64,000 bases of DNA from Bradyrhizobium diazoefficiens. Its GTDB lineage: Bacteria; Pseudomonadota; Alphaproteobacteria; Rhizobiales; Xanthobacteraceae. Below, one piece after another: positions 9,190 to 20,499 of the stretch (its first letter is position 1; the number at the start of each line of letters is the position of its first letter). The notes below the pieces were generated by a model. That model saw only the letters and a list, made by a program, of their open reading frames with translations, searched no databases and was not told the DNA's origin. The position numbers and the translations under genes are program-made. Where the stretch lies: NCBI RefSeq assembly GCF_016616885.1, contig NZ_CP067102.1:7344501-7408500 (forward strand), in the 5' to 3' direction.

Positions 9190-9219
9190 AACGGCCGCCA
9201 AATTGGCGGCCGTTTTGTC
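9190..9219 (+). terminator. Intrinsic terminator after the DUF2076 gene
   Basis: A perfect 11-bp stem (AACGGCCGCCA with TGGCGGCCGTT) and a 3-base loop are followed by TTGTCT, 22 bp after the stop codon. The tail is short in T but the position and stem are convincing. Confidence 0.8.
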
Positions 9220-9230
9220 TCTTGCGGCGG

Positions 9231-9446
9231 TCAGCCGCCCCAGTTCTGATAGGGATTGCTGTATTCGACCGGCGCCGAGTACGGGACTGGGCGAGGAGCA
9301 TAGGCGAAGCCCTCAGCCGCGCGCGGCGTGAGCTGGGGGACGAAGGTCTGGCCAGCAGGGGCGACATGGTGTCGATGATGCACGGTCCCCGCACTAACCG
9401 AGGCGGTCAGGGCGACGAGAACACCCAAAGCCAAGATCGTACGCAT
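9231..9446 (-). CDS. Small exported protein, His-containing
   Basis: A 71-residue protein with a signal peptide (MRTILALGVLVALTASVSAG), then HHRHHVAP and a Pro/Tyr-rich mature part ending YQNWGG. The mature protein would be only about 50 residues. The ATG at 9446 is preceded on the minus strand by AAGGTGAGTGG-like purine sequence with weak ribosome-binding character. I do not recognise a family; short exported Pro/Tyr/His proteins of this kind are common in Bradyrhizobium-type genomes. Confidence 0.6.
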   Translation of the reverse strand: MRTILALGVLVALTASVSAGTVHHRHHVAPAGQTFVPQLTPRAAEGFAYAPRPVPYSAPVEYSNPYQNWGG

Positions 9447-9534
9447 CGCATTGCTCCAAGGTGAGTGGCTATGCGTACTACGTAGGACCAGGGTTTTACC
9501 GCACCATCCGCCGCTCCTTCACGACTGCTCACAT

Positions 9535-9557
9535 CTGCGGCATCGCTGATGCCGCAG
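9535..9557 (-). terminator. Hairpin just after the L,D-transpeptidase gene
   Basis: A perfect 10-bp stem (CTGCGGCATC / GATGCCGCAG) with a 3-base loop begins 4 bp after the stop of the gene on the minus strand. No T-run follows, so it may stabilise the mRNA end rather than terminate alone. Confidence 0.6.
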
Positions 9558-9561
9558 GCCC

Positions 9562-10377
9562 TCACATCACCACGACCTTGGTGCCGACATTGACGCGGCC
9601 GTAGAGGTCGATGACGTCCTCGTTGCGCATGCGGATGCAGCCGGAGGAGACGTTGGTGCCGATGGTCCAGGGTTCGTTGGAGCCGTGGATGCGGTAGAGC
9701 GTGGAGCCCAGATACATCGCGCGCGCGCCGAGCGGATTTTCCGGGCCGCCTTCCATGTGCCGCGGCAGATCGGGGCGGCGGGCAAGCATTTCCGCCGGCG
9801 GCGTCCAATTCGGCCATTCGCGCTTGGCCGTGATCGACTTCACGCCGGACCAGGTGAAGCCCTCGCGTCCGACGCCGATGCCGTAACGCATCGCTCGGCC
9901 GTTGCCCTCGACGAGATAGAGAAACTTGTTCGAGGAATCGACCACGATCGTGCCGGCACTTTCCTTGCCGCTGTAGTCAACAAGTTGTTTCTCGAATTTC
10001 GGATCGAACGGACGCTGCCGCGGATCGATCGCCTCCTGCTGGAGACTTGCGCCTTGCTGATATCCACCCTGCATCTGCAGCTCGCCCATCGGCGGCAGGC
10101 CGCGCGGATCGGCATAGGCGGGCTGCTGCTGATAGATCGACTGCTGCGGCGCATAGGCCGGGCCGCGGCCGGGTCCGTCGCCGAACAGGAACTCGATGAA
10201 GCCGCCGCCCATGTTGGCATTGGAGGCGACGCGCACCGGCGCCGGCGGGACCCGCGGCTGGTAGAGCACCGCGGGCGGATCGTTCGGTACGGTATTGTCA
10301 AAAGCTGCGGCGCGATCGGCGCCGACAATGAAGGCGCACGCGCTGCCGAGCAGCGCGACAGACATTTTCTTGAACAT
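9562..10377 (-). CDS. L,D-transpeptidase (YkuD domain), exported
   Basis: A 271-residue periplasmic enzyme of the ErfK/YkuD family that makes 3-3 peptidoglycan cross-links or attaches proteins to the wall. A signal peptide (about residues 1-25, ending RAAAF) is followed by a Gln/Pro/Tyr-rich linker to about residue 130. The YkuD domain begins at SAGTIVVDSSNKFLYLVEG and contains the active-site signature: His in YRIHGSNEP, then SSGCIRM with the catalytic Cys and Arg. The domain also has the ALGARAMYLG-type stretch (NPLGARAMYLG). All catalytic residues are present. It is transcribed alone, divergent from cheZ across about 310 bp. Confidence 0.93.
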   Translation of the reverse strand: MFKKMSVALLGSACAFIVGADRAAAFDNTVPNDPPAVLYQPRVPPAPVRVASNANMGGGFIEFLFGDGPGRGPAYAPQQSIYQQQPAYADPRGLPPMGELQMQGGYQQGASLQQEAIDPRQRPFDPKFEKQLVDYSGKESAGTIVVDSSNKFLYLVEGNGRAMRYGIGVGREGFTWSGVKSITAKREWPNWTPPAEMLARRPDLPRHMEGGPENPLGARAMYLGSTLYRIHGSNEPWTIGTNVSSGCIRMRNEDVIDLYGRVNVGTKVVVM

Positions 10378-10688
10378 CGACGTACTCTGTACTGTTTCGT
10401 CTCATTGCATTCGCCGCCGAACGCGTTGGCTGTCCGCGTCCTCGACGTGGTCAATAAAGAGCAAACTCCGTTTCGTTTGGTAAACGGAAGCAGCGTTTCG
10501 ATTCACCACGTCGCGAGCGGCGCTGCAATTTGGCGATCAGCGTTTATTTTCGATGAAGGGGCGAGCCTCATGGTTAATCGCCCGTTTGCATGCCGGCGCG
10601 CGCGGCCGCACAACAGTTCCTGCTGTGAACCTCGTGTTAAATTGCTTCTGCCTACAAAGACGCGTGAGTGAGGTGGGGGGAGTTCCTG
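10378..10688. other. Intergenic region between L,D-transpeptidase and cheZ genes
   Basis: This 311-bp divergent region must hold both promoters. A good Shine-Dalgarno sequence (GGTGGGGGGAG) precedes cheZ. I looked for CtrA-type TTAA-N7-TTAA sites, because chemotaxis genes in this group can be CtrA-controlled, and found only half matches. I see no gene in it. Confidence 0.5.
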
Positions 10689-11468
10689 ATGGCTGTTCAC
10701 CGCAAGCGTTTTCGTGTCGAGGATATCGCCGGTGGCGAGATGCCGATTCTTGACGTAGCAGAAGAGGCAGGCCCGATGCATAGCGAGATTATGGCGGAGC
10801 TGCGCGCGATCCGCGCACAGATGGCAAAGGGCTCGGTGCCCCTGAGCGGCAGCGCGGCCATGGCGGCGATCGACGCCTCCACGGCCCAGGAGCTTTCCGA
10901 CGCACGCACGATGCTCGATACCTATCGGGCCCAGATCGAGCAGTGCGAGAAGCTGAAGGTCGAGCTCGACCTCATCCATGACGCCATCGACCGCACCAAG
11001 CGCGAGATCGCGACCCTGCACGGCAAGAGCTTCGACGGCGGCGAGATGGCCAAGGTCAACGGCGAGCTCGGTGCGGTGGTCGGCGGTACCGAACAGGCGA
11101 CCCAGCAGATTCTCGAAGCCGCCGAGTCGATCGACCAGTCGGCATCCGCCCTCGGCAAGGTCGACTCGATCGACCAGCAGAAGCGCCTCGCCGACGACAT
11201 CCAGGAACGCGTCATCTCGATCTTCGAGGCCTGCAACTTCCAGGACCTGACCGGCCAGCGCATCAGCAAGGTGATGGGCACGATGAAGTTCATCGAGCAG
11301 CACATCAATGCGATGATGGACATCTGGGGTGGCGTGGACGCGATCAAGTCCCACGTGCCGGCGCAGGTCGACACCCGCAGCGAGGACGACAAGCTGCTCA
11401 ACGGCCCGAAGCTCGCCGGCGACGTCGGCCACGCCTCGCAGGACGACATCGACGCGCTGTTCGACTGA
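10689..11468 (+). CDS. cheZ: CheZ-like protein phosphatase
   Basis: CheZ dephosphorylates CheY-P and so ends the signal to the flagellar switch. The 259-residue protein is mostly helical. The catalytic signature FQDLTGQRISKVM lies at residues 184-196; by comparison with E. coli CheZ (Asp143 and Gln147), Asp186 and Gln190 are the catalytic residues. The extreme C-terminus (ASQDDIDALFD, residues 249-259) looks like the CheY-binding peptide and closely resembles the N-terminal CheY-binding peptide of FliM. The ATG at 10689 is chosen over an in-frame ATG at 10668 because of the strong GGGGGGAG sequence 6 bases upstream. No other chemotaxis gene is in the window. Confidence 0.88.
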   Translation: MAVHRKRFRVEDIAGGEMPILDVAEEAGPMHSEIMAELRAIRAQMAKGSVPLSGSAAMAAIDASTAQELSDARTMLDTYRAQIEQCEKLKVELDLIHDAIDRTKREIATLHGKSFDGGEMAKVNGELGAVVGGTEQATQQILEAAESIDQSASALGKVDSIDQQKRLADDIQERVISIFEACNFQDLTGQRISKVMGTMKFIEQHINAMMDIWGGVDAIKSHVPAQVDTRSEDDKLLNGPKLAGDVGHASQDDIDALFD

Positions 11469-11492
11469 GCGAACGCGACAGAGAGACAAACA

Positions 11493-11518
11493 AAACGCCG
11501 GCGCGAGCCGGCGTTTTT
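11493..11518 (+). terminator. Intrinsic terminator after cheZ
   Basis: The stem AACGCCGGC / GCCGGCGTT with a short loop is followed by TTTGTTT, 25 bp after the cheZ stop codon. Confidence 0.85.
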
Positions 11519-11523
11519 GTTTC

Positions 11524-11612
11524 TCGTCATTGCGAGGAGCGAAGCGACGAAGCAATCCAGGCTGCCTCCGCAGAGACAGCCTGGATTGCTTCGCTTCGCT
11601 CGCAATGACGAG
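11524..11612. repeat. Long palindromic intergenic repeat, family 1 (full copy)
   Basis: Two imperfect inverted arms of about 38-40 bp read CGTCATTGCGAGGAGCGAAG... on the left and ...CTTCGCTCGCAATGACGA on the right, meeting around the GGCTGCCTCC/AGACAGCC centre. It sits just behind the cheZ terminator. A half copy of the same family is at 47646. Such elements are common in Bradyrhizobium intergenic DNA. Confidence 0.85.
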
Positions 11613-11632
11613 GGGTTAGGTCAGCGCCCGCC

Positions 11633-12154
11633 TTACGCCCTTGGCGCGCAGCGGACGTAGACCATGTTGCCGTAGCGGGTGGCGGCGTCCTTATCGATGA
11701 AGCGGGTGATCATGACGCGGCCGTCGAAGGAGACGATCTCGCGGTCCTGCTCGCCTGGCGTCGGACCGGACGGGCCGATATAGTTCTTGCCGCTCGGCGA
11801 GCCCTTCAGCCGCAGCTCCTGCGGCGTGGCCTGGTCGGCCAGATGCATGACCACGCCGCCGGAGGTACCGGCGCCGATTACGTAAGGGTTTTTGCACTGG
11901 GCCCGCGCGGCCGCCTCGGTGCGGGCGCGGTCGGCCGGGTTCTGGAACGAGGCAAGGCCCCAGCGGCCGACGATCTCGTCGGCGCGGATCGAGGCCGGCA
12001 TCTCCGGCGCGACGCCGGGCTCGGTCTCGGGCGCCGGCTGAGACGACGAGAAGGACGGCAGGCTCATGCCGCCGCCGCAGGCGCCGAGCAGCAATGCCAG
12101 GCAAGAGGCGGCGGCCAGATTGGCAAATGTGCGCGCGTGAGCTGAACTGATCAT
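11633..12154 (-). CDS. Putative outer-membrane lipoprotein
   Basis: A 173-residue lipoprotein. Its signal peptide ends in the lipobox LLLGACGGG (Cys at about residue 28), after which a Ser/Pro-rich spacer runs to about residue 60. The globular part begins at ADEIVGRWGLASFQNP and contains RTEAAARAQCKNPYVIG and DREIVSFDGRVMITRF; the lipocalin-like opening (VGRWGL) hints at a small beta fold, but I do not recognise the family. The ATG at 12154 is used because GGGGGGA lies 6 bases upstream; an in-frame longer start lacks a ribosome binding site and would put 23 residues before the signal peptide. Confidence 0.75.
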   Translation of the reverse strand: MISSAHARTFANLAAASCLALLLGACGGGMSLPSFSSSQPAPETEPGVAPEMPASIRADEIVGRWGLASFQNPADRARTEAAARAQCKNPYVIGAGTSGGVVMHLADQATPQELRLKGSPSGKNYIGPSGPTPGEQDREIVSFDGRVMITRFIDKDAATRYGNMVYVRCAPRA

Positions 12155-12309
12155 GGCATCCCCCCGAACAAGACCATGGCCGCATCCCTCCCGCAGCCAA
12201 GCGCAAAACCGCAGCCGTAGCAATGACGTCCTAATATACGCCAGCGCGCCGAACGAGTTTCCAGTCCCACCATCCTATATCCGCCTCACCAATCGCTTAA
12301 CCACCTTTG

Positions 12310-12339
12310 CTTGACAGGATCGCAGCCAAGCCATATCCC
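12310..12339 (+). promoter_or_regulatory. Candidate groESL promoter
   Basis: CTTGACA (-35, 12310-12316) and a CCATATCCCC-type -10 region (12331-12340) precede the CIRCE element. The -35 is a good match for both housekeeping and alphaproteobacterial RpoH promoters (CTTGAC with a C/T-A-T-N-T -10), so dual use is possible. The -10 match is weak and the transcription start is not known. Confidence 0.5.
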
Positions 12340-12348
12340 CTGCGCCTA

Positions 12349-12375
12349 TTAGCACTCGAAAAGACCGATTGCTAA
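12349..12375 (+). promoter_or_regulatory. CIRCE element (HrcA operator) before groES
   Basis: TTAGCACTC, nine bases, GATTGCTAA. Only one position differs from the consensus TTAGCACTC-N9-GAGTGCTAA. It lies 97 bp before the groES start and just after the candidate promoter, so the HrcA repressor should control this operon. Confidence 0.9.
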
Positions 12376-12471
12376 GGGCGCCGTTCGATCCTCGGGAAGA
12401 GGATGGACGGCAGCGCCGCCCCCACCCACATCCGCTGCTTTCGGAAAAGCGAGCCTCCAAAGGGAAACGTC

Positions 12472-12768
12472 ATGGCTAAGTCCAAATTTCGTCCGCTGCA
12501 TGACCGTGTCGTGGTCAAACGTATCGACGCCGAGGAAAAGTCCAAGGGCGGCATCATCATCCCCGACACCGCCAAGGAAAAGCCGTCCCAGGGCGAAGTC
12601 GTCGCCGTCGGCTCCGGCGGCCGTGACGAAGCTGGCAAGCTGATTCCGATCGACCTCAAGGTCGGCGACCGCGTTCTGTTCGGCAAGTGGTCCGGCACCG
12701 AGGTCAAGATCGACAACGAAGAGCTCCTGATCATGAAGGAGTCGGACATCATGGGCGTGATGGCCTAA
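12472..12768 (+). CDS. groES: Co-chaperonin GroES
   Basis: The 98-residue GroES forms the heptameric lid of the GroEL folding chamber. It begins [13 protein letters not shown], has the mobile loop [16 protein letters not shown] with the GroEL-binding hydrophobic triplet III, and GEVVAVGSG. The C-terminus is ESDIMGVMA. The ATG at 12472 follows AAAGGGAAACG, a proper ribosome binding site. groEL follows after 117 bp, and a CIRCE operator lies upstream. Bradyrhizobium genomes typically carry several groESL operons; this one is HrcA-type. Confidence 0.97.
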   Translation: MAKSKFRPLHDRVVVKRIDAEEKSKGGIIIPDTAKEKPSQGEVVAVGSGGRDEAGKLIPIDLKVGDRVLFGKWSGTEVKIDNEELLIMKESDIMGVMA

Positions 12769-14514
<1,746 letters not shown>

Positions 14515-14539
14515 GCCCATCCTCACCTGACAGTATTGC

Positions 14540-14570
14540 GAAGGCCGCCTCCGGGCGGCCTTCTTTTTTG
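14540..14570 (+). terminator. Intrinsic terminator after groEL
   Basis: The stem AAGGCCGCC / GGCGGCCTT is followed by CTTTTTTG, 26 bp after the groEL stop. Confidence 0.92.
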
Positions 14571-14655
14571 CCGATCATGCCTCACGCTTTCCGATTCAAC
14601 CGGCGGCCAAAACCCACTACGGTGGCGCCGATTCTTTCGATCGAGGATTTCGTCA

Positions 14656-15867
14656 ATGCGCGCGCTTCTGATCTGCTCCACCGCCGTTTTGGCGATCCTG
14701 CTTGCAGTTCCGCCCGAGGTCGCCTCGGCCCAGATGAAGCTGTCGCCGAAGGCCACGGCGCCGGGCGGCATGGAGACGCGCTATTTCACCTCGATCGACG
14801 GCCTGATGGACGGCAATGCCGACGTGATCCTGAAAGAGACGCGGCAGGGCAAGACGGTCACTGCGGCGGTGCTCGACGTCTGCTACCCCGTCGCCAAGAA
14901 CTCCGACCGCAAGGACCGCTTCGTCGTCAATCTCCAGATCGCGGGCCAGACGCTGACCGGCACGACCGCGAGCCTCGGCGCGAAGGCGCCTGTTACGGTC
15001 AAGCTCACGCGCAAGCCGACCGGCGACACCTTCGAGTTCCGCGGCCAGATCGGCATCGGCCAGACCGTGACCGAGGTGACCTCGCCCGACAATGCCGATC
15101 TCAGCGAGAAGGAATTTCTGGACAACCAGACCACCGACGACGGCATCACGCCCCAGCCGAAGGATTTTACCGAAGTCTCGCCGGAGGCGATCGCGGTCAA
15201 GGTCAAGCTGGATAACGCGACCGACTTCCTGAAGAGCCTCAAGGGCCAGGACGTCGAAGTGACGCTGGCAAGTCTCTCCGTCGGCTGCGACGCGTTGCGT
15301 GCCGGCGAGCAGACCATCAACATGTCGGTCGATCCAGAGCGCGCGGTCGCGCTGCTCGCGAAATTCAAGGCGATGCCGGGTGTCACAGCCGCGGGCTGGA
15401 CCGCGGGGCTGGCCGAGATGGACCGCACCATCCGCATCTCCGCCGCCGACTGGCGCGACGGCGACAAGATCAACCGCGACAAGCTCGCCGCTGCAATTGC
15501 CGGCGTGCTGAGCAAGACGCTCGCGGCCAAGCCGGCCTCGCAGAGCTTCAACGCCGCCACCGGCAAGCTCAAGCTCGTCTTCAAGCGGCCGAACCAGGAT
15601 TTCCCGGCGCTCGAGCTCACCGACACGATCGAGGTCTCGGGCCTCGTCTCCGCGGACAAGCCGGGGACGACGGACAAGCTGATCGTCTGGATCGGCAGCC
15701 CCTCGACCACGACCGCCGACGAGAGCAGCGGCGCGAAGCTCAACGTGTCGGACGAAGCGACGGCCGATGAAGAAGGCGACCAGCCCGACGACAACGGCTC
15801 GATCGAGGCGCTCGCTAGGGAGTTGAAAGGCCAGCGCTGGGACGCCGACAAGTCGGTGTGGAAGTAG
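14656..15867 (+). CDS. Large exported protein of unknown function
   Basis: A 403-residue protein with a clean signal peptide (MRALLICSTAVLAILLAVPP, cleavage near VASAQ). The mature part is rich in beta-like segments: RQGKTVTAAVLDVCYPVAKN near the start, and KLVFKRPNQDFPALELTDTI near residue 325. Two cysteines (DVCYPV, SVGCDAL) could pair. The tail is acidic (ATADEEGDQPDDNGS) and ends RWDADKSVWK. I do not recognise a family. The chosen ATG starts exactly at the signal peptide; an upstream in-frame ATG at 14536 lies inside the groEL terminator and is rejected. A palindromic repeat follows directly after the stop. Confidence 0.75.
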   Translation: MRALLICSTAVLAILLAVPPEVASAQMKLSPKATAPGGMETRYFTSIDGLMDGNADVILKETRQGKTVTAAVLDVCYPVAKNSDRKDRFVVNLQIAGQTLTGTTASLGAKAPVTVKLTRKPTGDTFEFRGQIGIGQTVTEVTSPDNADLSEKEFLDNQTTDDGITPQPKDFTEVSPEAIAVKVKLDNATDFLKSLKGQDVEVTLASLSVGCDALRAGEQTINMSVDPERAVALLAKFKAMPGVTAAGWTAGLAEMDRTIRISAADWRDGDKINRDKLAAAIAGVLSKTLAAKPASQSFNAATGKLKLVFKRPNQDFPALELTDTIEVSGLVSADKPGTTDKLIVWIGSPSTTTADESSGAKLNVSDEATADEEGDQPDDNGSIEALARELKGQRWDADKSVWK

Positions 15868-15868
15868 G

Positions 15869-16018
15869 CTCTCGTGCCCCGGACGCAGCGCAGCGCTTCT
15901 GCAGCGGTGCGCTGCAGAGCCGGGGCCCAGAAGCCTCACAGTGAAGTCGCGGATAGATTCTGGGTCCCGGCTCTGCGGCGCATCGCTTGCGCGCTGCGCC
16001 TTGTCCGGGACACGAGAG
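15869..16018. repeat. Long palindromic intergenic repeat, family 2
   Basis: The left arm begins CTCTCGTGCCCCGGACGCAG and the right arm ends TTGTCCGGGACACGAGAG, with GCAGAGCCGGGGCCCAG / CTGGGTCCCGGCTCTGC inside; arms are roughly 60 bp with mismatches. It fills the gap between two convergent genes and may act as a bidirectional mRNA-end structure. Confidence 0.8.
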
Positions 16019-16020
16019 AG

Positions 16021-16419
16021 CTAATTCCCGTTCGTCCGAAAGCGCAGCGGCTTCGGGCCGATCAGCGTGAGCACGTCACCCTGGCGCTTCCAGGTCTCGA
16101 CGGCGGCGAGCGCCGTGACGAGATCGTCATCGGCCTGGGCCTTTACCGGCGGACAGGAACGATCCTGAATTGCGCCGGGAACGAAAATCACGGTGTTGCC
16201 GGCCACCGAGAACTGGCCTTTGCCGCCCTTGCACCAGAGCTCGAGCACGACCTCGCCATTGTCACCGATCTCGATGTTCGGGATCCGCTTCGAACCGGGC
16301 TGCGGCACGGCCTCCAGCGTCATCTCGGTGCCGAAGGGAAAGCCCTCCTCGGCATGCGCGGCAACCGACATCAGGAGCACGGCGACAGCTGCAAACATCA
16401 TTCGCTTGACCAAAACCAT
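16021..16419 (-). CDS. Small exported META-like domain protein
   Basis: A 132-residue protein with signal peptide MVLVKRMMFAAVAVLLMSVAA ending AHAEE. The C-terminal third (DLVTALAAVETWKRQGDVLTLIG followed by PKPLRFRT, here given in parts) resembles the end of META/HslJ-type domains, in which a sentence like LAxVxxWxxxGDxLxL recurs. Two cysteines (ELWCKGG, DRSCPP) may pair in the periplasm. The start at 16419 begins the signal peptide; another in-frame ATG, at 16512, would add 31 poor residues. Function unknown; META proteins are often linked to envelope stress or copper, but nothing here proves it. Confidence 0.65.
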   Translation of the reverse strand: MVLVKRMMFAAVAVLLMSVAAHAEEGFPFGTEMTLEAVPQPGSKRIPNIEIGDNGEVVLELWCKGGKGQFSVAGNTVIFVPGAIQDRSCPPVKAQADDDLVTALAAVETWKRQGDVLTLIGPKPLRFRTNGN

Positions 16420-16500
16420 AGAACCTTCCGATCGTCTTGATTTGCCGCGTCTTTTATAAGACGGCGAGGCCGTTGAGAAGGTTCGCGGGCGACCAACGTA

Positions 16501-16533
16501 AAACCCCCGCAAGGCGCGAAGCCATGCGGGGAT
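16501..16533 (-). terminator. Terminator after the lactate permease gene
   Basis: Read on the minus strand, CCCCGCA...TTGCGGGG encloses an inner GGC/GCC pair and is followed by GTTTTACG. It starts about 25 bp after the permease stop codon. Confidence 0.75.
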
Positions 16534-16558
16534 TTGCGTCGAAGCCAGGCGCTGCCGG

Positions 16559-18223
<1,665 letters not shown>

Positions 18224-18538
18224 GGTCTTCCTCCCCCACGCCTGTCTGCGGCAGGCGGCCCGCGTGGACAGCCGAACCTGCTTGACGCTGGAAGCGATAA
18301 CCCCTGATCAGGATGCGAATTCCTCGCGAATGTCGCGGTTCCCGTCCCGCTCACAAGCCCGCGAAGTCCTGGAGGCCCCCACCCCACGCCGTTGCGCCCA
18401 TGCTAGGGTTGCAAGCCGCGACAAGCCAACGCAAATTGCAGAAATTGCGACTTTAGTCTAAGCGCACCCCATTTCCGCCGTGACCTCAGCCATCTGGCTT
18501 CGGGCCGTCGTGCATACCCCGTCAGGAGATCCCCCTCT
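18224..18538. other. Divergent promoter region, lctP / ABC transporter
   Basis: This 315-bp stretch separates two divergent genes. It contains a ribosome binding site on each side (GGGAGGAAG for lctP, AGGAGA for the ABC gene) and an imperfect dyad around GCAAATTGCAGAAATTGC at about 18430. No gene or clear operator is visible. Confidence 0.45.
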
Positions 18539-20302
18539 GTGAAGAACATCAGCGCCACGCTCGCGACTGTCTGGCGAATCGCCGGCCCCTATTTCCGATC
18601 GGAGGACAAATGGGCCGGCCGTGGCCTGCTCGGCGTCGTCGTCGCAATGGAGCTGGCGCTCGTCGCGATCAATGTGCTGCTCAACCAGTGGCAGAACCGG
18701 TTCTACAGCGCACTCCAGGCCTACGATCTGAATGAGTTCGTCATGCAGGTCTGGATCTTCCTCGGCCTTGCCTTCACCTACGTCGCGCTCGCCGTTTACA
18801 AGCTTTACCTGAACCAGTGGCTGCAGATCCGCTGGCGGCGATGGATGACGCAGCACTATCTCGGCGAATGGCTCGATGGCGCCACGCATTACCGCATGCA
18901 GCTGAAGGGCGACGCCGCCGATAACCCCGACCAGCGTCTCACCGAGGACGTCACGAACTTCGTCGAGCAAACGCTCGTTCTCGGTCTCGGCCTGCTGTCC
19001 TCCATCGTGACGCTGGCGTCGTTCATCGTCATCCTCTGGGGTCTGTCCAACAGGGCGCCCCTGCACATCTACGGCACCGATATCGTCATCCCGGGTTTCC
19101 TGGTCTGGTGCGCACTGGCCTACGCGCTCCTGGGAACAGCACTGACGCACTGGATCGGCGCGCCGCTCATCAATCTCTATTTCGAGAAGCAGCGCTACGA
19201 GGCCGACTTCCGCTTCAACCTGATCCGCGTGCGCGAAAATTCCGAGCAGATTGCACTCTTGAAAGGAGAGAGCGCGGAGCAAGGTCATCTCCTCCAGCGC
19301 TTCGGCTACGTCATCGGCAACTGGTATGCGATCATGAGCCGGACCAAGCGCCTCACCGCCTTCACGGCGAGTTACGGTCAGGCTGCGACGATCTTTCCGT
19401 ATGTGGTGGTCGCGCCGGCCTACTTCGCCAAGAGCATCCAGCTCGGCGACATGATGCAGACCGGCTCGGCCTTTGGCCAGGTGCAGGATGCGCTGTCCTT
19501 CTTCGTCACGGCCTATCGAACGATCGCGGAATGGCGCGCGATCGTCGCGCGTCTCGACGGCTTCGAGATGTCGGTCGATAGCGCGGCGAACCTGCCGGCG
19601 CATGAGGCGACGATCGAACTCAAGGCGGCAGGCGGCAGCCGCAATATCGGTCTCGAGAAGCTCTGCGTGTATCTCCCCAACGGCACGCCGCTGGTCGCAG
19701 CCGACGACTTCGCCATCCAGGCGCCGGAGCGCGTGCTCGTGACCGGGCCGTCGGGCTCCGGCAAGTCGACGCTGTTCCGCGCCATCGCCGGCATCTGGCC
19801 GTTCGGCACCGGCACCATCGCCATCCCCGCGCAGGCGAAGCTGATGATGCTGCCGCAACGCCCCTATTTTCCGGTCGGCGCGCTGGGTGACGCCGTGATC
19901 TATCCCGCAGCCCCCGGCGCATTCCAGGCAACCCAGATCCGTGACGCCGTGATCGCCGTCGGCCTGCCCGACCTCGCCGAACGGCTCAACGAGGACGGCC
20001 ACTGGAACCGGATGCTGTCGCTCGGCGAGCAGCAGCGTCTCGGGCTCGCCCGCGCGCTGCTGCATCGGCCAGACTATCTCTTCCTCGACGAGGCCACCGC
20101 CTCGCTCGACGAGCCGTCCGAGGCGCGGCTGTACCGGCTGCTGGCGGAGAAGCTGCCGCAGGCCACCATCGTCTCGATCGGCCATCGCTCGACGCTCGAC
20201 GTCTTCCACACCCGCAAGGTGGCAATGGTGAAGGACGGCGCGATCCACGTGCTGGGCGACGGCAGCGCGTCGGCCGAGCCGGAGCCGAGCGCGGCGCACT
20301 GA
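18539..20302 (+). CDS. ABC transporter, fused membrane and ATPase domains (YddA/SbmA-BacA-related)
   Basis: A 587-residue half-size transporter that should dimerise. The first 330 residues carry about six hydrophobic helices of the SbmA/BacA-like fold (LNQWQNRFYSALQAYD and RWRRWMTQHYLGEWL are diagnostic); this group moves long-chain acyl compounds, vitamin B12 or peptides. The ATPase half has Walker A GPSGSGKST (about residue 405), signature LSLGEQQRLGLARAL, and Walker B YLFLDEATASLD with switch His in SIGHRST. Translation starts at GTG 18539, with AGGAGA 11 bases upstream; no upstream ATG fits. BacA matters for peptide tolerance in nodules, but this protein belongs to the fused relatives and its substrate is unknown. 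Confidence 0.9.
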   Translation: MKNISATLATVWRIAGPYFRSEDKWAGRGLLGVVVAMELALVAINVLLNQWQNRFYSALQAYDLNEFVMQVWIFLGLAFTYVALAVYKLYLNQWLQIRWRRWMTQHYLGEWLDGATHYRMQLKGDAADNPDQRLTEDVTNFVEQTLVLGLGLLSSIVTLASFIVILWGLSNRAPLHIYGTDIVIPGFLVWCALAYALLGTALTHWIGAPLINLYFEKQRYEADFRFNLIRVRENSEQIALLKGESAEQGHLLQRFGYVIGNWYAIMSRTKRLTAFTASYGQAATIFPYVVVAPAYFAKSIQLGDMMQTGSAFGQVQDALSFFVTAYRTIAEWRAIVARLDGFEMSVDSAANLPAHEATIELKAAGGSRNIGLEKLCVYLPNGTPLVAADDFAIQAPERVLVTGPSGSGKSTLFRAIAGIWPFGTGTIAIPAQAKLMMLPQRPYFPVGALGDAVIYPAAPGAFQATQIRDAVIAVGLPDLAERLNEDGHWNRMLSLGEQQRLGLARALLHRPDYLFLDEATASLDEPSEARLYRLLAEKLPQATIVSIGHRSTLDVFHTRKVAMVKDGAIHVLGDGSASAEPEPSAAH

Positions 20303-20320
20303 GGCTCTGAAACGTCCACA

Positions 20321-20402
20321 TCGTCGTGCCCGGGCTTGTCCCGGGCATCCACGTTCTTTGTGCGGCTACGTGGATGGCCGGGACAAGGCCCGGCCATGAC
20401 GA
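20321..20402. repeat. Long palindromic intergenic repeat, family 3
   Basis: The left arm TCGTCGTGCCCGGGCTTGTC pairs with the right arm ending GGCCCGGCCATGACGA; arms are about 34 bp and surround a central CACGT...ACGTG. It lies 20 bp after the ABC transporter stop. Confidence 0.8.
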
Positions 20403-20441
20403 GCTTGTGGAGCGCTCGTCAACTCAACGGACTAGCCCCCC

Positions 20442-20479
20442 AAAAACAAGAGGGCGGCAGATTGCTCTGCCGCCCTCGT
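20442..20479 (-). terminator. Terminator after the TorF-type porin gene
   Basis: The stem GAGGGCGGCAGA / TCTGCCGCCCTC has 12 perfect pairs and a 4-base loop. On the minus strand it is followed by TTGTTTTTGG, a good T-rich tail. Confidence 0.9.
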
Positions 20480-20499
20480 TAGTCGTCTCGGGACAAAAC

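Noticed and set aside
10560..10640. TTAA-containing sequences before cheZ as CtrA sites
   Set aside because: Only half sites; none fits TTAA-N7-TTAA.
18458..20299. 613-codon minus-strand frame opposite the ABC transporter gene
   Set aside because: Shadow frame; the plus strand shows all ABC motifs.
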